From assembly GCF_001855385.1 (NCBI RefSeq), contig NZ_MKIE01000008.1, positions 1 through 64,000 of the forward strand: a DNA stretch of 64,000 nucleotides, given 5' to 3'. Positions 52,337 through 60,960 of this stretch are shown one piece after another. Every line of letters starts with the position of its first letter. The stretch's first letter is position 1. A program made the translations under genes and the position numbers. The notes beneath the pieces are model-generated. The model did no database searches. It was not told the origin of the DNA and was given only the letters and a program-made list of their open reading frames with translations. This DNA comes from Andreesenia angusta (lineage in GTDB: Bacteria; Bacillota; Clostridia; Tissierellales; Gottschalkiaceae).

Positions 52337-53844
52337 GCTTCTTGGTCTATCATCTTGTTTATGGCGTCTAGATATGCCTTTATGCTCGATTCGACTATGT
52401 CTGTACTAAGCCCTCTTCCAGTGAATGACTTGCCATCGCTGCTTATCTTTACAGTGGCCTCTCCCTGCGAGTCGTTTCCTTCTGTGACTGCGTCTAGCGA
52501 GAAGTCATCAAGCGTGAAGTCTAGATTGACTATCTTGTTTATGGCGTTGTAGGCCGCATCTATAGGGCCGTCTCCTGTGGCCACTTTCTCTTTGACTTTT
52601 CCGTCACGCTCAAGCTTCACCACAGCTGTAGAAGTTATGGAAGATCCGCTGTTTATCACGAAGTTTACAAGCGATATAGCCTCAGGCGAAGAGATGGACT
52701 CTTTTCTGACTATGGCCTCTAAGTCCTTGTCGTATATCTTCTTTTTCTTGTCTAAGAGTACCTTGAACTGCTCGAAAGCCGAGTCAAGCTCTTCTTGCTC
52801 CAAGCTGAAACCTAGAGACTCAAGCCTGTCTTTGAAGGCATGTCTTCCGGAGTGCTTTCCAAGCACCATATTGGTCTTTGAAAGCCCCACAGACTCAGGA
52901 GTCATTATCTCGTAAGTGGTTCTCTCTGCAAGCATTCCATGCTGGTGTATTCCAGACTCGTGTGCAAAGGCATTTTCTCCGACTATGGCTTTGTTAGGCT
53001 GAACAGAGACACCTGTTATAGAGGAAAGTAACTTGCTGCTCTTCATTATCTCTGTAGTGACTATTCTAGTCTCGGCTTTGAAGAAATCAGGTCTTGTGTT
53101 AAGGGCCATTACGACTTCCTCAAGCGCAGCGTTTCCAGCTCTCTCTCCGATTCCGTTTATAGTACACTCAACTTGAGTGGCTCCAGCTCTTACAGCTGAA
53201 AGACTGTTCGCAACTGCCATTCCAAGGTCATTGTGGCAGTGGACAGATATGTCGGCCTTGTCTATATTAGGCACATTGTCTTTAAGGTGCTTTATGATGC
53301 TGAAGTACTCCTCAGGAGTTGTATATCCAACTGTGTCAGGTATGTTCACAGTAGTCGCTCCCGCCTTTATGACCTCTGTTACCACTCTTGTCAAGAAGTC
53401 AAGATTTGTTCTAGAGGCGTCCTCTGCCGAGAACTCTATGTCAGAGCAGTATTTCTTGGCGTACTTCACCATGTTCACAGCTCTTTCAAGCACTGCGTCC
53501 GGCTCCATTTTCAACTTGTACTTCATATGGATGTCTGAAGTGGCTATAAAAGTGTGGATTCTAGGGCTTGCAGCGTGCTTAAGCGCTTCCCAAGCCTTGT
53601 CTATGTCTTTCTCAAGCGCCCTTGCAAGGCTGGCCACAGAGCAGTTCTTTATCTCTTCGGCCACAGTCTTTACAGACTCGAAGTCCCCAGGCGAAGCTAT
53701 GGCGAATCCCGCCTCTATTATATCTACGTTCAATCTCTCAAGCTGCTTTGCAAGCACTATCTTCTCCTTTAGGTTCATAGTGCATCCAGGAGACTGCTCC
53801 CCATCTCTCAAACTAGTGTCGAATATCTTTATTCTTTTAGACAT
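52333..53844 (-). CDS. leuA: 2-isopropylmalate synthase
   Basis: 503 residues. IFDTSLRDGEQSPG, HCHNDLGMAVANSL, GERAGNAALEEV and HESGIHQHGML are the catalytic motifs. The C-terminal LeuA regulatory domain (about 370-503; ATVKISSDGKSFTGRGLSTDIVESSIKAYL) binds leucine. First step of leucine synthesis. The ATG has GGAGGAA. Controlled by a T-box leader. Confidence 0.93.
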   Translation of the reverse strand: MSKRIKIFDTSLRDGEQSPGCTMNLKEKIVLAKQLERLNVDIIEAGFAIASPGDFESVKTVAEEIKNCSVASLARALEKDIDKAWEALKHAASPRIHTFIATSDIHMKYKLKMEPDAVLERAVNMVKYAKKYCSDIEFSAEDASRTNLDFLTRVVTEVIKAGATTVNIPDTVGYTTPEEYFSIIKHLKDNVPNIDKADISVHCHNDLGMAVANSLSAVRAGATQVECTINGIGERAGNAALEEVVMALNTRPDFFKAETRIVTTEIMKSSKLLSSITGVSVQPNKAIVGENAFAHESGIHQHGMLAERTTYEIMTPESVGLSKTNMVLGKHSGRHAFKDRLESLGFSLEQEELDSAFEQFKVLLDKKKKIYDKDLEAIVRKESISSPEAISLVNFVINSGSSITSTAVVKLERDGKVKEKVATGDGPIDAAYNAINKIVNLDFTLDDFSLDAVTEGNDSQGEATVKISSDGKSFTGRGLSTDIVESSIKAYLDAINKMIDQEA

Positions 53845-53875
53845 TGTGTTTTCCTCCGTTTCCGTATTCGTAAAA

Positions 53876-54122
53876 TAAAAAAAGCCCGTCCTTACAACAA
53901 AATAAGGACGGGCGTATATTCCCGCGGTACCACCTTAATTACAGCTTCCGCTGTCTCTTAGGATGTCTTTAACGCAGACCAGACGTCAGACCCTACTGGT
54001 GTTTCAGGTCTGAGGCTCAAGAGTGAGTGTAATTATCCCAAGTGTCAGTTTTCACCATCCACCGACTCTCTGCAAGCTTGGAGTTAAGTACTTGTCTCTT
54101 TCACAGCCATTTATTAACGTTA
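53876..54122 (-). promoter_or_regulatory. T-box leader of leuA (probably leucine-specific)
   Basis: On the minus strand the leader ends with AAGGTGGTACCGCGGG (rc of 53921-53936), the T-box itself. The terminator GCCCGTCCTTA/TAAGGACGGGC (53884-53894 and 53903-53913) with U residues follows. Upstream, a Stem I holds GGTGAAAACTGAC and the specifier region ATTACACTCACTC; CTC (Leu) is the likely specifier, matching leuA. Uncharged tRNA would stop termination. Confidence 0.9.
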
Positions 54123-54127
54123 GAAGT

Positions 54128-54156
54128 ATTCTAGCAATAAAGGCATCTAAAGTCAA
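54128..54156 (-). promoter_or_regulatory. Promoter of leuA
   Basis: On the minus strand TTGACT (54156-54151), 17-base spacer, TAGAAT (54133-54128), directly upstream of the T-box leader. Confidence 0.8.
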
Positions 54157-54187
54157 GAGGGAAATTTTCAAAAAAAATGGGTCTCAG

Positions 54188-54216
54188 TTGACATATGATA
54201 AATTCGGTAGTAGAAT
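54188..54216 (+). promoter_or_regulatory. Promoter of ilvBN
   Basis: TTGACA (54188-54193), 17-base spacer, TAGAAT (54211-54216), 44 bases before ilvB and back to back with the leuA promoter. No T-box or leader precedes ilvB. Confidence 0.8.
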
Positions 54217-54260
54217 TCTAGTAATATAAAATTTAAAAAACACAAGAGGAGGTGGCATAG

Positions 54261-55874
54261 ATGCTTGTTGCAGAAGCCATAGTAAAATGTCTAGAGAGAG
54301 AAGGTGTTGAAGTCGTCTTTGGATATCCAGGTGCACATATAGCTCCTATATACGACGTAATGAGGGAGCGAGGGATGAAGCATGTGCTCGTCAGAAACGA
54401 GCAGTCGGCAGCCCACAACGCCAACGGATACAGCAGGGCAAGTTCCAAAGTCGGCGTATGCATGGCTACCTCAGGGCCGGGAGCTACAAACCTCATAACT
54501 GGAATAGCAACTGCATATATGGACTCCGTTCCTATGGTGGTTATAACAGGGCAGGTTCCGCTTAAGCTGATTGGAACAGATGTATTCCAGGAAGCCGACA
54601 TAATAGGAGCTACAGAGCCTTTTACCAAGTACAACAGACTTATACAGAGCAAGGAAGAAGTGCTTGAAGCCATAAAAGAGGCTTTCCACATAGCTAGAAC
54701 GGGAAGGCCGGGTCCGGTGCTGCTGGACATACCAGAGGACATTCAGATAGAGAAGCTTGAAAAGTTCGAATACCCTGAAGAAGTCAACATAAGAGGCTAC
54801 AACCCTGTGTACGAAGGTCATGTTGGACAGATAAAGAGAGCTGTATCCAGGATAAAGAAAGCCAAGAGGCCTGTGATATGCTCAGGTGGAGGGATTATAA
54901 ACGCCGACGCCAAAGAGGAGCTCCAAGCCTTTGCGGACAGGCTGGGCATACCTGTAGCTACTACTTTTATGGGCACGGGAAGCTACCCTACAAGAGGAGA
55001 GAACTATATAGGAGCTGTGGGCACTCATGGTGATATATATGCAAACAAGATAGTCTATGAAGCCGACCTCGTAATAATAGTGGGATCAAAGGTTTCAGAC
55101 AGGTCGAAGCTAAGCAATATAGCTGACGCTGCGACGATAATCCATATAGATATAGACTCGGCCGAGATAGGCAAGAACTTGGACGTGGACATACCTGTAG
55201 TGGGTGATGCAAAGCAGATAATAGCGGAGATAGACAGCAGGATAGATTCGCTTGACATAGAGGGCTGGAGAGAACAGGCCAAGTCTCTGAAAGAGCAGTA
55301 TAAGCGTGAGGTTACAGTTACAAAGTATGTAAACCCTATGGAGGCCATGAAGTTTGCCTCTAGGAATATGGGCGAAGACCTTATAGTCGTTACAGACGTA
55401 GGTCAGAACCAGTTCTGGGCCACTAAGAACTTCGAGATGTACGGCAAGAGAAAGCTGCTTGGCTCGGGCGGGCTTGGAACTATGGGATACAGCTTGCCGG
55501 CTTCGATAGGGGCCAAGTTCGGATCTCCTGAGAGCGAAGTCATATGCACAGTGGGAGACGGCGGAATTCAGATGCTTCTGGCTGAGCTGGGAGTCATAAC
55601 AGAGGAAGAGCTGGACATAAAGATAGTGGTCTTCAACAACTCGAGGCTTGGAATGGTGAGAGAGCTTCAGGACAAGAGGTATGGAAAAGGCAATACAAGC
55701 GGAGTTGTATTCGAGAAGTCGCCTAATTTCGTGAAAATAGCGGAGGGCTATGGAATCGAAGGGCGAAGGGTTTCTACAGACGAAGAGTTCAGAGAGGCCT
55801 TTCTAGAGATGATGAAGTCAGAAAAGGCATTTTTGATAGAGGCAAAAGTCGAAACAGAGTTTGAAACATTGTAG
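54261..55874 (+). CDS. ilvB: Acetolactate synthase, large subunit
   Basis: 537 residues. VFGYPGAHIAPIYD, the catalytic Glu in VRNEQSAAHNANGY, and the central FAD/TPP domains. The TPP site is GDGGIQMLLAELGVITEEELDIKIVVFNNS. Makes acetolactate or acetohydroxybutyrate for valine, leucine and isoleucine. ATG with AGGAGGT. The small subunit follows, supporting the biosynthetic form rather than a catabolic one. Confidence 0.93.
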   Translation: MLVAEAIVKCLEREGVEVVFGYPGAHIAPIYDVMRERGMKHVLVRNEQSAAHNANGYSRASSKVGVCMATSGPGATNLITGIATAYMDSVPMVVITGQVPLKLIGTDVFQEADIIGATEPFTKYNRLIQSKEEVLEAIKEAFHIARTGRPGPVLLDIPEDIQIEKLEKFEYPEEVNIRGYNPVYEGHVGQIKRAVSRIKKAKRPVICSGGGIINADAKEELQAFADRLGIPVATTFMGTGSYPTRGENYIGAVGTHGDIYANKIVYEADLVIIVGSKVSDRSKLSNIADAATIIHIDIDSAEIGKNLDVDIPVVGDAKQIIAEIDSRIDSLDIEGWREQAKSLKEQYKREVTVTKYVNPMEAMKFASRNMGEDLIVVTDVGQNQFWATKNFEMYGKRKLLGSGGLGTMGYSLPASIGAKFGSPESEVICTVGDGGIQMLLAELGVITEEELDIKIVVFNNSRLGMVRELQDKRYGKGNTSGVVFEKSPNFVKIAEGYGIEGRRVSTDEEFREAFLEMMKSEKAFLIEAKVETEFETL

Positions 55875-55877
55875 GGG

Positions 55878-56372
55878 GTGTCTAAAATTAAACATATACT
55901 TTCAGTGCTAGTGGAAAATCAGTCAGGTGTGCTAAGCAAGATTTCAGGGCTTTTTACAAGACGAGGATACAATATAGACAGTCTTTCAGTAGGAGAGACA
56001 GAAGATCCAGAGATATCTAGGATGACCATAACTGTAAGAGGAGACGACCAGATAGTCGAGCAGATAGTAAAGCAGCTTAACAAGCTTGTGGACGTGATCA
56101 AGGTAGTGGAGATAGAAGCTTCAGAAGCTGTGTGCAGAGAACTACTGCTCATAAGGGTCAAGGCGGATCCAGACGACAGACCGGCCATAATAGGCATAGC
56201 CGATATATTCAGGGCCAAGATAATAGACGTTCAAAGCGACAGCCTTATACTCGAGCTTACAGGAGCGGAGGACAAGCTGGAGTCGTTCACAGAGATGCTC
56301 AAGCCTTACGGCATACTGGAGTATAACAGAACCGGAATCACGGCTTTGAAGAGGGGAAAGTTTGTCAAATAG
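55878..56372 (+). CDS. ilvN: Acetolactate synthase, small (regulatory) subunit
   Basis: 164 residues. ACT domain (about 5-75: HILSVLVENQSGVLSKISGLFTRRGYNIDSLSVG) and the C-terminal ALS_ss_C domain. Valine-sensitive regulation of IlvB. GTG at 55878 gives the family's usual MSKIKHIL start, but it lies within the AGGGGGTG site. The codon at a normal distance is ATT at 55887. Confidence 0.9.
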   Translation: MSKIKHILSVLVENQSGVLSKISGLFTRRGYNIDSLSVGETEDPEISRMTITVRGDDQIVEQIVKQLNKLVDVIKVVEIEASEAVCRELLLIRVKADPDDRPAIIGIADIFRAKIIDVQSDSLILELTGAEDKLESFTEMLKPYGILEYNRTGITALKRGKFVK

Positions 56373-56382
56373 ATAAAAACAG

Positions 56383-56410
56383 TTGACAATACAAAATGTA
56401 ATGGTATATA
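56383..56410 (+). promoter_or_regulatory. Promoter of the aromatic operon
   Basis: TTGACA (56383-56388), 16-base spacer, TATATA (56405-56410). Located 10 bases after the ilvN stop and 38 bases before the leader ORF. Confidence 0.75.
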
Positions 56411-56447
56411 TTGATTGTATGGACAAGATATTCAGGAGGGTGCGATT

Positions 56448-56609
56448 ATGAAAGAGCTTATAAACAAGTTCATTGAGAATCAAACTTCATATTACCTTTA
56501 TTTTTTTAGCTGGGGCTATTACTTTTTTAGCGCCGGAGCTTTGTCATACAAAAAAATAAGCGGTAATACGACTGATGGGTCTATAGATGGAATATATGCA
56601 TACGTTTAA
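56448..56609 (+). CDS. Aromatic-rich leader peptide of the aro operon (53 residues)
   Basis: The ATG has a strong AGGAGGGTG site 6 bases before it. Residues 15-27 read YYLYFFSWGYYFF, ten aromatic residues of thirteen (codons 56490-56528). Nothing else about the peptide looks structural: no signal peptide and no known domain. It stands between a good promoter and an intrinsic terminator, in front of an operon that makes chorismate, prephenate, Tyr and Phe precursors. That is the layout of ribosome-mediated attenuation, so the ORF is expected to act through translation speed, not as a protein. A small aromatic membrane peptide is the alternative. Confidence 0.75.
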   Translation: MKELINKFIENQTSYYLYFFSWGYYFFSAGALSYKKISGNTTDGSIDGIYAYV

Positions 56610-56660
56610 AACGCCGGTACAAGGTGTTTATATTTCGGATAAGTGAATTCAAAGAGCCTC
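56535..56660 (+). promoter_or_regulatory. Candidate antiterminator pairing in the aro leader
   Basis: GGAGCTTTG (56535-56543), 6 bases after the aromatic codon run, can pair with CAAAG..CTC in 56650-56660, with a 3-base bulge. That would take up the left arm of the terminator. A ribosome stalled early in the aromatic run would leave this strand free; a ribosome that moves on would cover it. Manual fold only. Confidence 0.45.
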
Positions 56661-56680
56661 ATTGCGGAGGCTCTTTTTTA
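56651..56680 (+). terminator. Attenuator terminator before aroF
   Basis: AAAGAGCCTC (56651-56660), loop ATTGCG, GAGGCTCTTT (56667-56676), followed by T residues to 56679. It is 26 bases before the aroF start, so aro transcription must pass it. Confidence 0.9.
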
Positions 56681-56705
56681 ATACTATTTTATAGGGGGAG
56701 AAGAC

Positions 56706-57719
56706 ATGATAATAGTTCTAAAAGAAAACACGTCAAAGGAAGAGAAAGACAAGCTTATAGCCAAGATGACAGAGCTAGGGCTGAGAGTGCATGAGTCGGA
56801 GGGCAGCAGACATCATTTAATAGGATTGGTAGGTGACACTAGCGTGATAGATAGAGAGCAGATAAAAGCAAACAGAAGTGTAGAGAGTCTTGTGCAGGTG
56901 CAACAGCCTTACAAGCTTGTAAACAGGGCGTTCCATCCGGAAGACACGATTATAGACGTAAACGGAAGCACAGTAGGCGGAAACAAGATAGCGATTATGG
57001 CGGGGCCTTGCTCGGTGGAGAGCGAAGAGCAGATACTCACCATAGCCAAGTCCATAAAAGAGACAGGGGCCACTTTCCTAAGAGGGGGCGCGTTCAAGCC
57101 TAGGACTTCACCTTACAGCTTCCAGGGAATGGGCGTAGAGGGGCTGGAGCTTCTAAAGCTTGCAAAGGCTGAAACAGGACTTCCTATAGTGAGCGAGATA
57201 ATGTCAAACGAGTACCTAGACAGATTCATAGAAGACGTGGACGTGATACAGGTAGGGGCTAGAAATATGCAGAACTTCGAGCTGCTTAAAGAGCTTGGAA
57301 AGACTAACAAGCCGATACTCCTGAAGAGAGGCCTTTCTTCTACAATAGAGGAGCTGCTTATGTCTGCCGAGTATATAATGGCCGGAGGAAACAAGGACGT
57401 GATACTCTGCGAGAGGGGAATCAGGACTTTCGAGAACTTCACTAGAAACACACTAGACCTAAGCGCCATACCGGCGATCAAGAAGCTTTCGCATCTTCCT
57501 GTAATAGTGGACCCAAGCCACGCTGCTGGAATGTGGTGGATGGTAGAGCCTCTTTCAAAGGCAGCTGTAGCAGTTGGAGCAGACGGACTTATGATAGAGG
57601 TTCACAACAGCCCTGAGACGGCTAAATGCGACGGACAGCAGTCCATAACTCCTGAGAGATTCAAAGAGATAGTGGACAAGCTTAGAAAGATAGCGGAGAT
57701 AGAGGGAAAAACTATATAG
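56706..57719 (+). CDS. aroF: 3-deoxy-7-phosphoheptulonate (DAHP) synthase, type I beta
   Basis: 337 residues. N-terminal ferredoxin-like regulatory domain (1-70), then the KDSA-like barrel: IAIMAGPCSVESEEQ, GGAFKPRTSPYSFQG, QVGARNMQNFELL, KRGLSST, VDPSHAAG with metal His, and EVHNSPETAKCDG with metal Glu. First step of the shikimate pathway. ATG with GGGGGAG. First structural gene after the attenuator. Confidence 0.94.
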   Translation: MIIVLKENTSKEEKDKLIAKMTELGLRVHESEGSRHHLIGLVGDTSVIDREQIKANRSVESLVQVQQPYKLVNRAFHPEDTIIDVNGSTVGGNKIAIMAGPCSVESEEQILTIAKSIKETGATFLRGGAFKPRTSPYSFQGMGVEGLELLKLAKAETGLPIVSEIMSNEYLDRFIEDVDVIQVGARNMQNFELLKELGKTNKPILLKRGLSSTIEELLMSAEYIMAGGNKDVILCERGIRTFENFTRNTLDLSAIPAIKKLSHLPVIVDPSHAAGMWWMVEPLSKAAVAVGADGLMIEVHNSPETAKCDGQQSITPERFKEIVDKLRKIAEIEGKTI

Positions 57720-57730
57720 AGGTGATGCGC

Positions 57731-58588
57731 ATGGACTTTAATGTGAAGATAGCGATAGTCGGACTTGGGCTTATAGGCGGGTCCTACGGATTGGCGCTGA
57801 AGCAGATGGGTTTTAAAGACGTCCGAGGAGCTGATATATCGAGCGAAGTGGTTGAAAAGGCGAAGCAGATGGGAGCCATAGACTGTGGCAGCACAAGGCT
57901 TGAAGATATTATCCCAGAAGCGGACCTGGTAGTATTCTCTGTATACCCGGAGCTTACTACAAGACTCATAGTGGATAATATGGACAGCTTCAAGAGCGGG
58001 GCGATTCTGACAGATGTGGCTGGGATAAAGGAAAAGCTGATAGCTGACATAGCACCACACCTGAGAGAGGATGTGGACTTCGTGGCCGGGCATCCCATGG
58101 CCGGAAAAGAGACAAGTGGAATAGAGTCGGCAGACCCCGGTATATTCATAGGGGCGAACTATATAATAACTCCTACAGAGCAGAACAAGAGAGAGAACAT
58201 AGAGCTTGTAAAAGAGATAGTGAGGGGAATGGGCTTTAAAAACGTGGTAGAGACTAAGCCGTCCACGCACGACGAGAACATAGCCTATGTAAGCCAGCTT
58301 CCGCACATAGTGGCCGTGGGGATGGTCAACTGCAAAGACGTAGAAGACGTATCGCTATTTGCCGGCGGAAGCTACAGGGACACCACAAGGATAGCTAGGA
58401 TAAACGCCGAGCTCTGGAGCGAGCTCTTTATAGAGAACAGGTCTCACCTTGTGGAGCAGATAGATCTCTTTCTAGATTACACAAAAAACATAAGGGATGC
58501 GATAGAAGCCGAAGACTCAGCGAGCCTCAAGGAGATGCTCAGAGAATCGCATAGCAGAAAAGGGGAGATAGTGGATGAAAAAGCTTAA
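57731..58588 (+). CDS. tyrA: Prephenate dehydrogenase
   Basis: 285 residues. NAD site IAIVGLGLIGGSYGLALK, then DVAGIKEKL and AGHPMAGKETSG, with HDENIAYVSQLPH providing the catalytic His region. Oxidises prephenate to hydroxyphenylpyruvate for tyrosine. ATG at 57731 chosen for AGGTGAT 4-6 bases upstream; two nearer starts lie in that site. Overlaps aroB by 14 bases. Confidence 0.92.
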   Translation: MDFNVKIAIVGLGLIGGSYGLALKQMGFKDVRGADISSEVVEKAKQMGAIDCGSTRLEDIIPEADLVVFSVYPELTTRLIVDNMDSFKSGAILTDVAGIKEKLIADIAPHLREDVDFVAGHPMAGKETSGIESADPGIFIGANYIITPTEQNKRENIELVKEIVRGMGFKNVVETKPSTHDENIAYVSQLPHIVAVGMVNCKDVEDVSLFAGGSYRDTTRIARINAELWSELFIENRSHLVEQIDLFLDYTKNIRDAIEAEDSASLKEMLRESHSRKGEIVDEKA

Positions 58589-59636
58589 AATAGACCTTCC
58601 AGAAAAGCAGTACGACATACTCATAGAGAAGGGCCTTAGAAGGCAATTTGGCTCAGAGATAAAAAAACTGTATACTAATAAAAAAATATTTATAATTACA
58701 GACCAGAACGTATATAATATATATGGAGAAGAGTTCGAGAAAGACTTGAAGTCGAATGGATTCGAGCCTTATTTCACAGTGGTGGAGCCGGGCGAGAAGA
58801 GCAAGTCCATAGCGGTGCTTGAGAGCGTATATGACTCACTGTTGGACAAGGAAATCACCAGGTCAGATATGATAGTTGCCCTTGGAGGCGGAGTAGTCGG
58901 GGACTTAACGGGCTTCGTGGCAGCAACGCTTCTAAGGGGAATAAGGTTTATGCAGATACCTACTTCGCTATTGGCGCAGATAGACAGCAGCGTAGGCGGG
59001 AAAGTGGCTGTAAACCTGGAAAAAGGCAAGAACCTTGTCGGCAACTTCTACCATCCGGACGCAGTGCTGATAGACCCTGAGATGCTGTTGACGCTTGAAA
59101 AGAGGTATTTCTACGACGGAATGGCCGAGGTCATAAAATACGGTTGCATCAAGAGCGAAGAGCTCTTCAGAATGCTTGAGTCATACGTGACGGAAGAGGA
59201 ATTCTTCGACAACATAGATGATATAATATACAGATGCTGCGACATAAAGAGGGCCGTGGTGGAGGAAGATGAAAAAGACACTGGAAACAGGATGCTGCTG
59301 AACTTCGGGCACACTCTAGGGCACGCTGTAGAGAAATGCTTCGGATATGAAAAGTACACCCATGGAGAAGGCGTTGCAATAGGCATGTACAATATAACGC
59401 TTAGGAGCGAAGCGAAGGGCGAGACAGAGGCAGGAGTGGCTGAAAGCATAAAGTCGCTGCTTGTGAAGTACAAACTGCCATACGAGATGCCTGAGATGGA
59501 CGAAGAGGAAGTGAAAAAGGCCATCGGGCTCGACAAGAAGAGCAGCAGCGGCAGCATAACGCTTATACTTGTAAAGAGGATAGGAGAGAGCTACCTTAAA
59601 AAGATAGCCAAAGAGGAGATAGTAGACTACATTTAA
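58575..59636 (+). CDS. aroB: 3-dehydroquinate synthase
   Basis: 353 residues. EPGEKSKSI, LGGGVVGDLTGFVAATLLRGI and SLLAQIDSSVGGK bind NAD and substrate, and NFGHTLGHAVE provides a metal His. Second step of the shikimate pathway. ATG inside the end of tyrA. Confidence 0.94.
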   Translation: MKKLKIDLPEKQYDILIEKGLRRQFGSEIKKLYTNKKIFIITDQNVYNIYGEEFEKDLKSNGFEPYFTVVEPGEKSKSIAVLESVYDSLLDKEITRSDMIVALGGGVVGDLTGFVAATLLRGIRFMQIPTSLLAQIDSSVGGKVAVNLEKGKNLVGNFYHPDAVLIDPEMLLTLEKRYFYDGMAEVIKYGCIKSEELFRMLESYVTEEEFFDNIDDIIYRCCDIKRAVVEEDEKDTGNRMLLNFGHTLGHAVEKCFGYEKYTHGEGVAIGMYNITLRSEAKGETEAGVAESIKSLLVKYKLPYEMPEMDEEEVKKAIGLDKKSSSGSITLILVKRIGESYLKKIAKEEIVDYI

Positions 59637-59655
59637 AACGATTGGGGGATTTAGC

Positions 59656-60960
59656 ATGAAATCAGTCAAGATAAACCCTATGACTCTGGAAGGCGAGATA
59701 AACATACCGCCTTCTAAGAGCATGAGCCATAGAGCGATAATATGTGCAAGCCTTTCGCGCGGAGAGAGTCTGATACATAATATATCTTATTCGGACGATA
59801 TAATAGCGACTATAGAGGGGATGAAGGCACTTGGAGTAGAGGTGTTGGAGGAGATTCTAGACCAAGACACAGGCACATACAGCCTCAGGATAAAGGGAGT
59901 GGAGGAGTTCAAGCTCCAGAGCGACTCTGTAAACTGCAAAGAATCTGGCTCGACCATAAGGTTTCTAATACCGATACTGATGCTTGCAGGAGAGAAGTTT
60001 AATATAACTGGAGAGGGAAGGCTTGTAGAGAGGCCACTTGACACCTATTACAGGATATTCGATCAGCAGGGTATAAAATATGCAAATACAGGAGGCATTC
60101 TGCCGCTTGAAATAGAGGGGTGCTTAAAGCCGGGCACTTTCAGCATAGAGGGCAATATAAGCTCCCAGTTTATAACTGGACTTCTGTTTACACTGCCTCT
60201 TTTGGACGGCGATTCAAGGATAGTCGTAACAGAGTCGGAGCTTGAGTCTAAGGGCTATGTGGATCTGACTATAGACATACTCAGAAAATTCGGCATAGAG
60301 ATAGAGAACAGGGATTACAAGGAGTTTTTCATAAAGGGAAACCAGAGCTACGTAAGCCGCGAGTACAAGGTGGAAGGAGACTACTCTCAGGGCGCTTTCT
60401 GGATAGTGGCTGGACTGCTTGACGGAAAGATAGTATGCAACGACCTGGAAAAGTCTTCTCTTCAAGGCGACAAGGAAGTCGTGGAGATAGTAGAGAGAAT
60501 GGGCGGAAATATATCGGTATCTGAAGACAGCATAACAGTGGAGAAGTCGGAGACTAGAGGGACTGTCATAGATGCTTCCCAGTGCCCAGACATAATACCT
60601 GTGCTCAGCGTACTGGCTGCGCTAAGCGAAGGAGAAACCAGAGTTATAAACGGAAAGAGACTCAGAATAAAAGAGTCGGACAGGATAACATCCACTAGAA
60701 CGGAGCTTGAGAAGCTAGGAGCCGACATAAGAGAAGAAGGCGACGGGCTTGTGATAGTAGGAAAGCCTATGCTTGAAGGCGGAGCGGTGCTGGACAGCTG
60801 GAACGACCACAGAATAGCCATGGCCATGGGAGTGGCGTCCATAAGGTGCAAGAAGCCTGTAGAGATAACGAACAGCGGTTCTGTATCCAAGTCCTACCCT
60901 CACTTCTGGGAGGACTTCAAGAAACTAGGAGGTGTGGTAGATGAGCGGAATATGGGGTAG
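59656..60960 (+). CDS. aroA: 3-phosphoshikimate 1-carboxyvinyltransferase (EPSP synthase)
   Basis: 434 residues. PPSKSMSHRAIICASL, ESGSTIRFLIPI, KESDRITSTRTEL and DSWNDHRIAMAMG are family blocks. Sixth step of the pathway. ATG with GGGGGAT upstream. Overlaps aroC by 20 bases. Confidence 0.94.
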   Translation: MKSVKINPMTLEGEINIPPSKSMSHRAIICASLSRGESLIHNISYSDDIIATIEGMKALGVEVLEEILDQDTGTYSLRIKGVEEFKLQSDSVNCKESGSTIRFLIPILMLAGEKFNITGEGRLVERPLDTYYRIFDQQGIKYANTGGILPLEIEGCLKPGTFSIEGNISSQFITGLLFTLPLLDGDSRIVVTESELESKGYVDLTIDILRKFGIEIENRDYKEFFIKGNQSYVSREYKVEGDYSQGAFWIVAGLLDGKIVCNDLEKSSLQGDKEVVEIVERMGGNISVSEDSITVEKSETRGTVIDASQCPDIIPVLSVLAALSEGETRVINGKRLRIKESDRITSTRTELEKLGADIREEGDGLVIVGKPMLEGGAVLDSWNDHRIAMAMGVASIRCKKPVEITNSGSVSKSYPHFWEDFKKLGGVVDERNMG

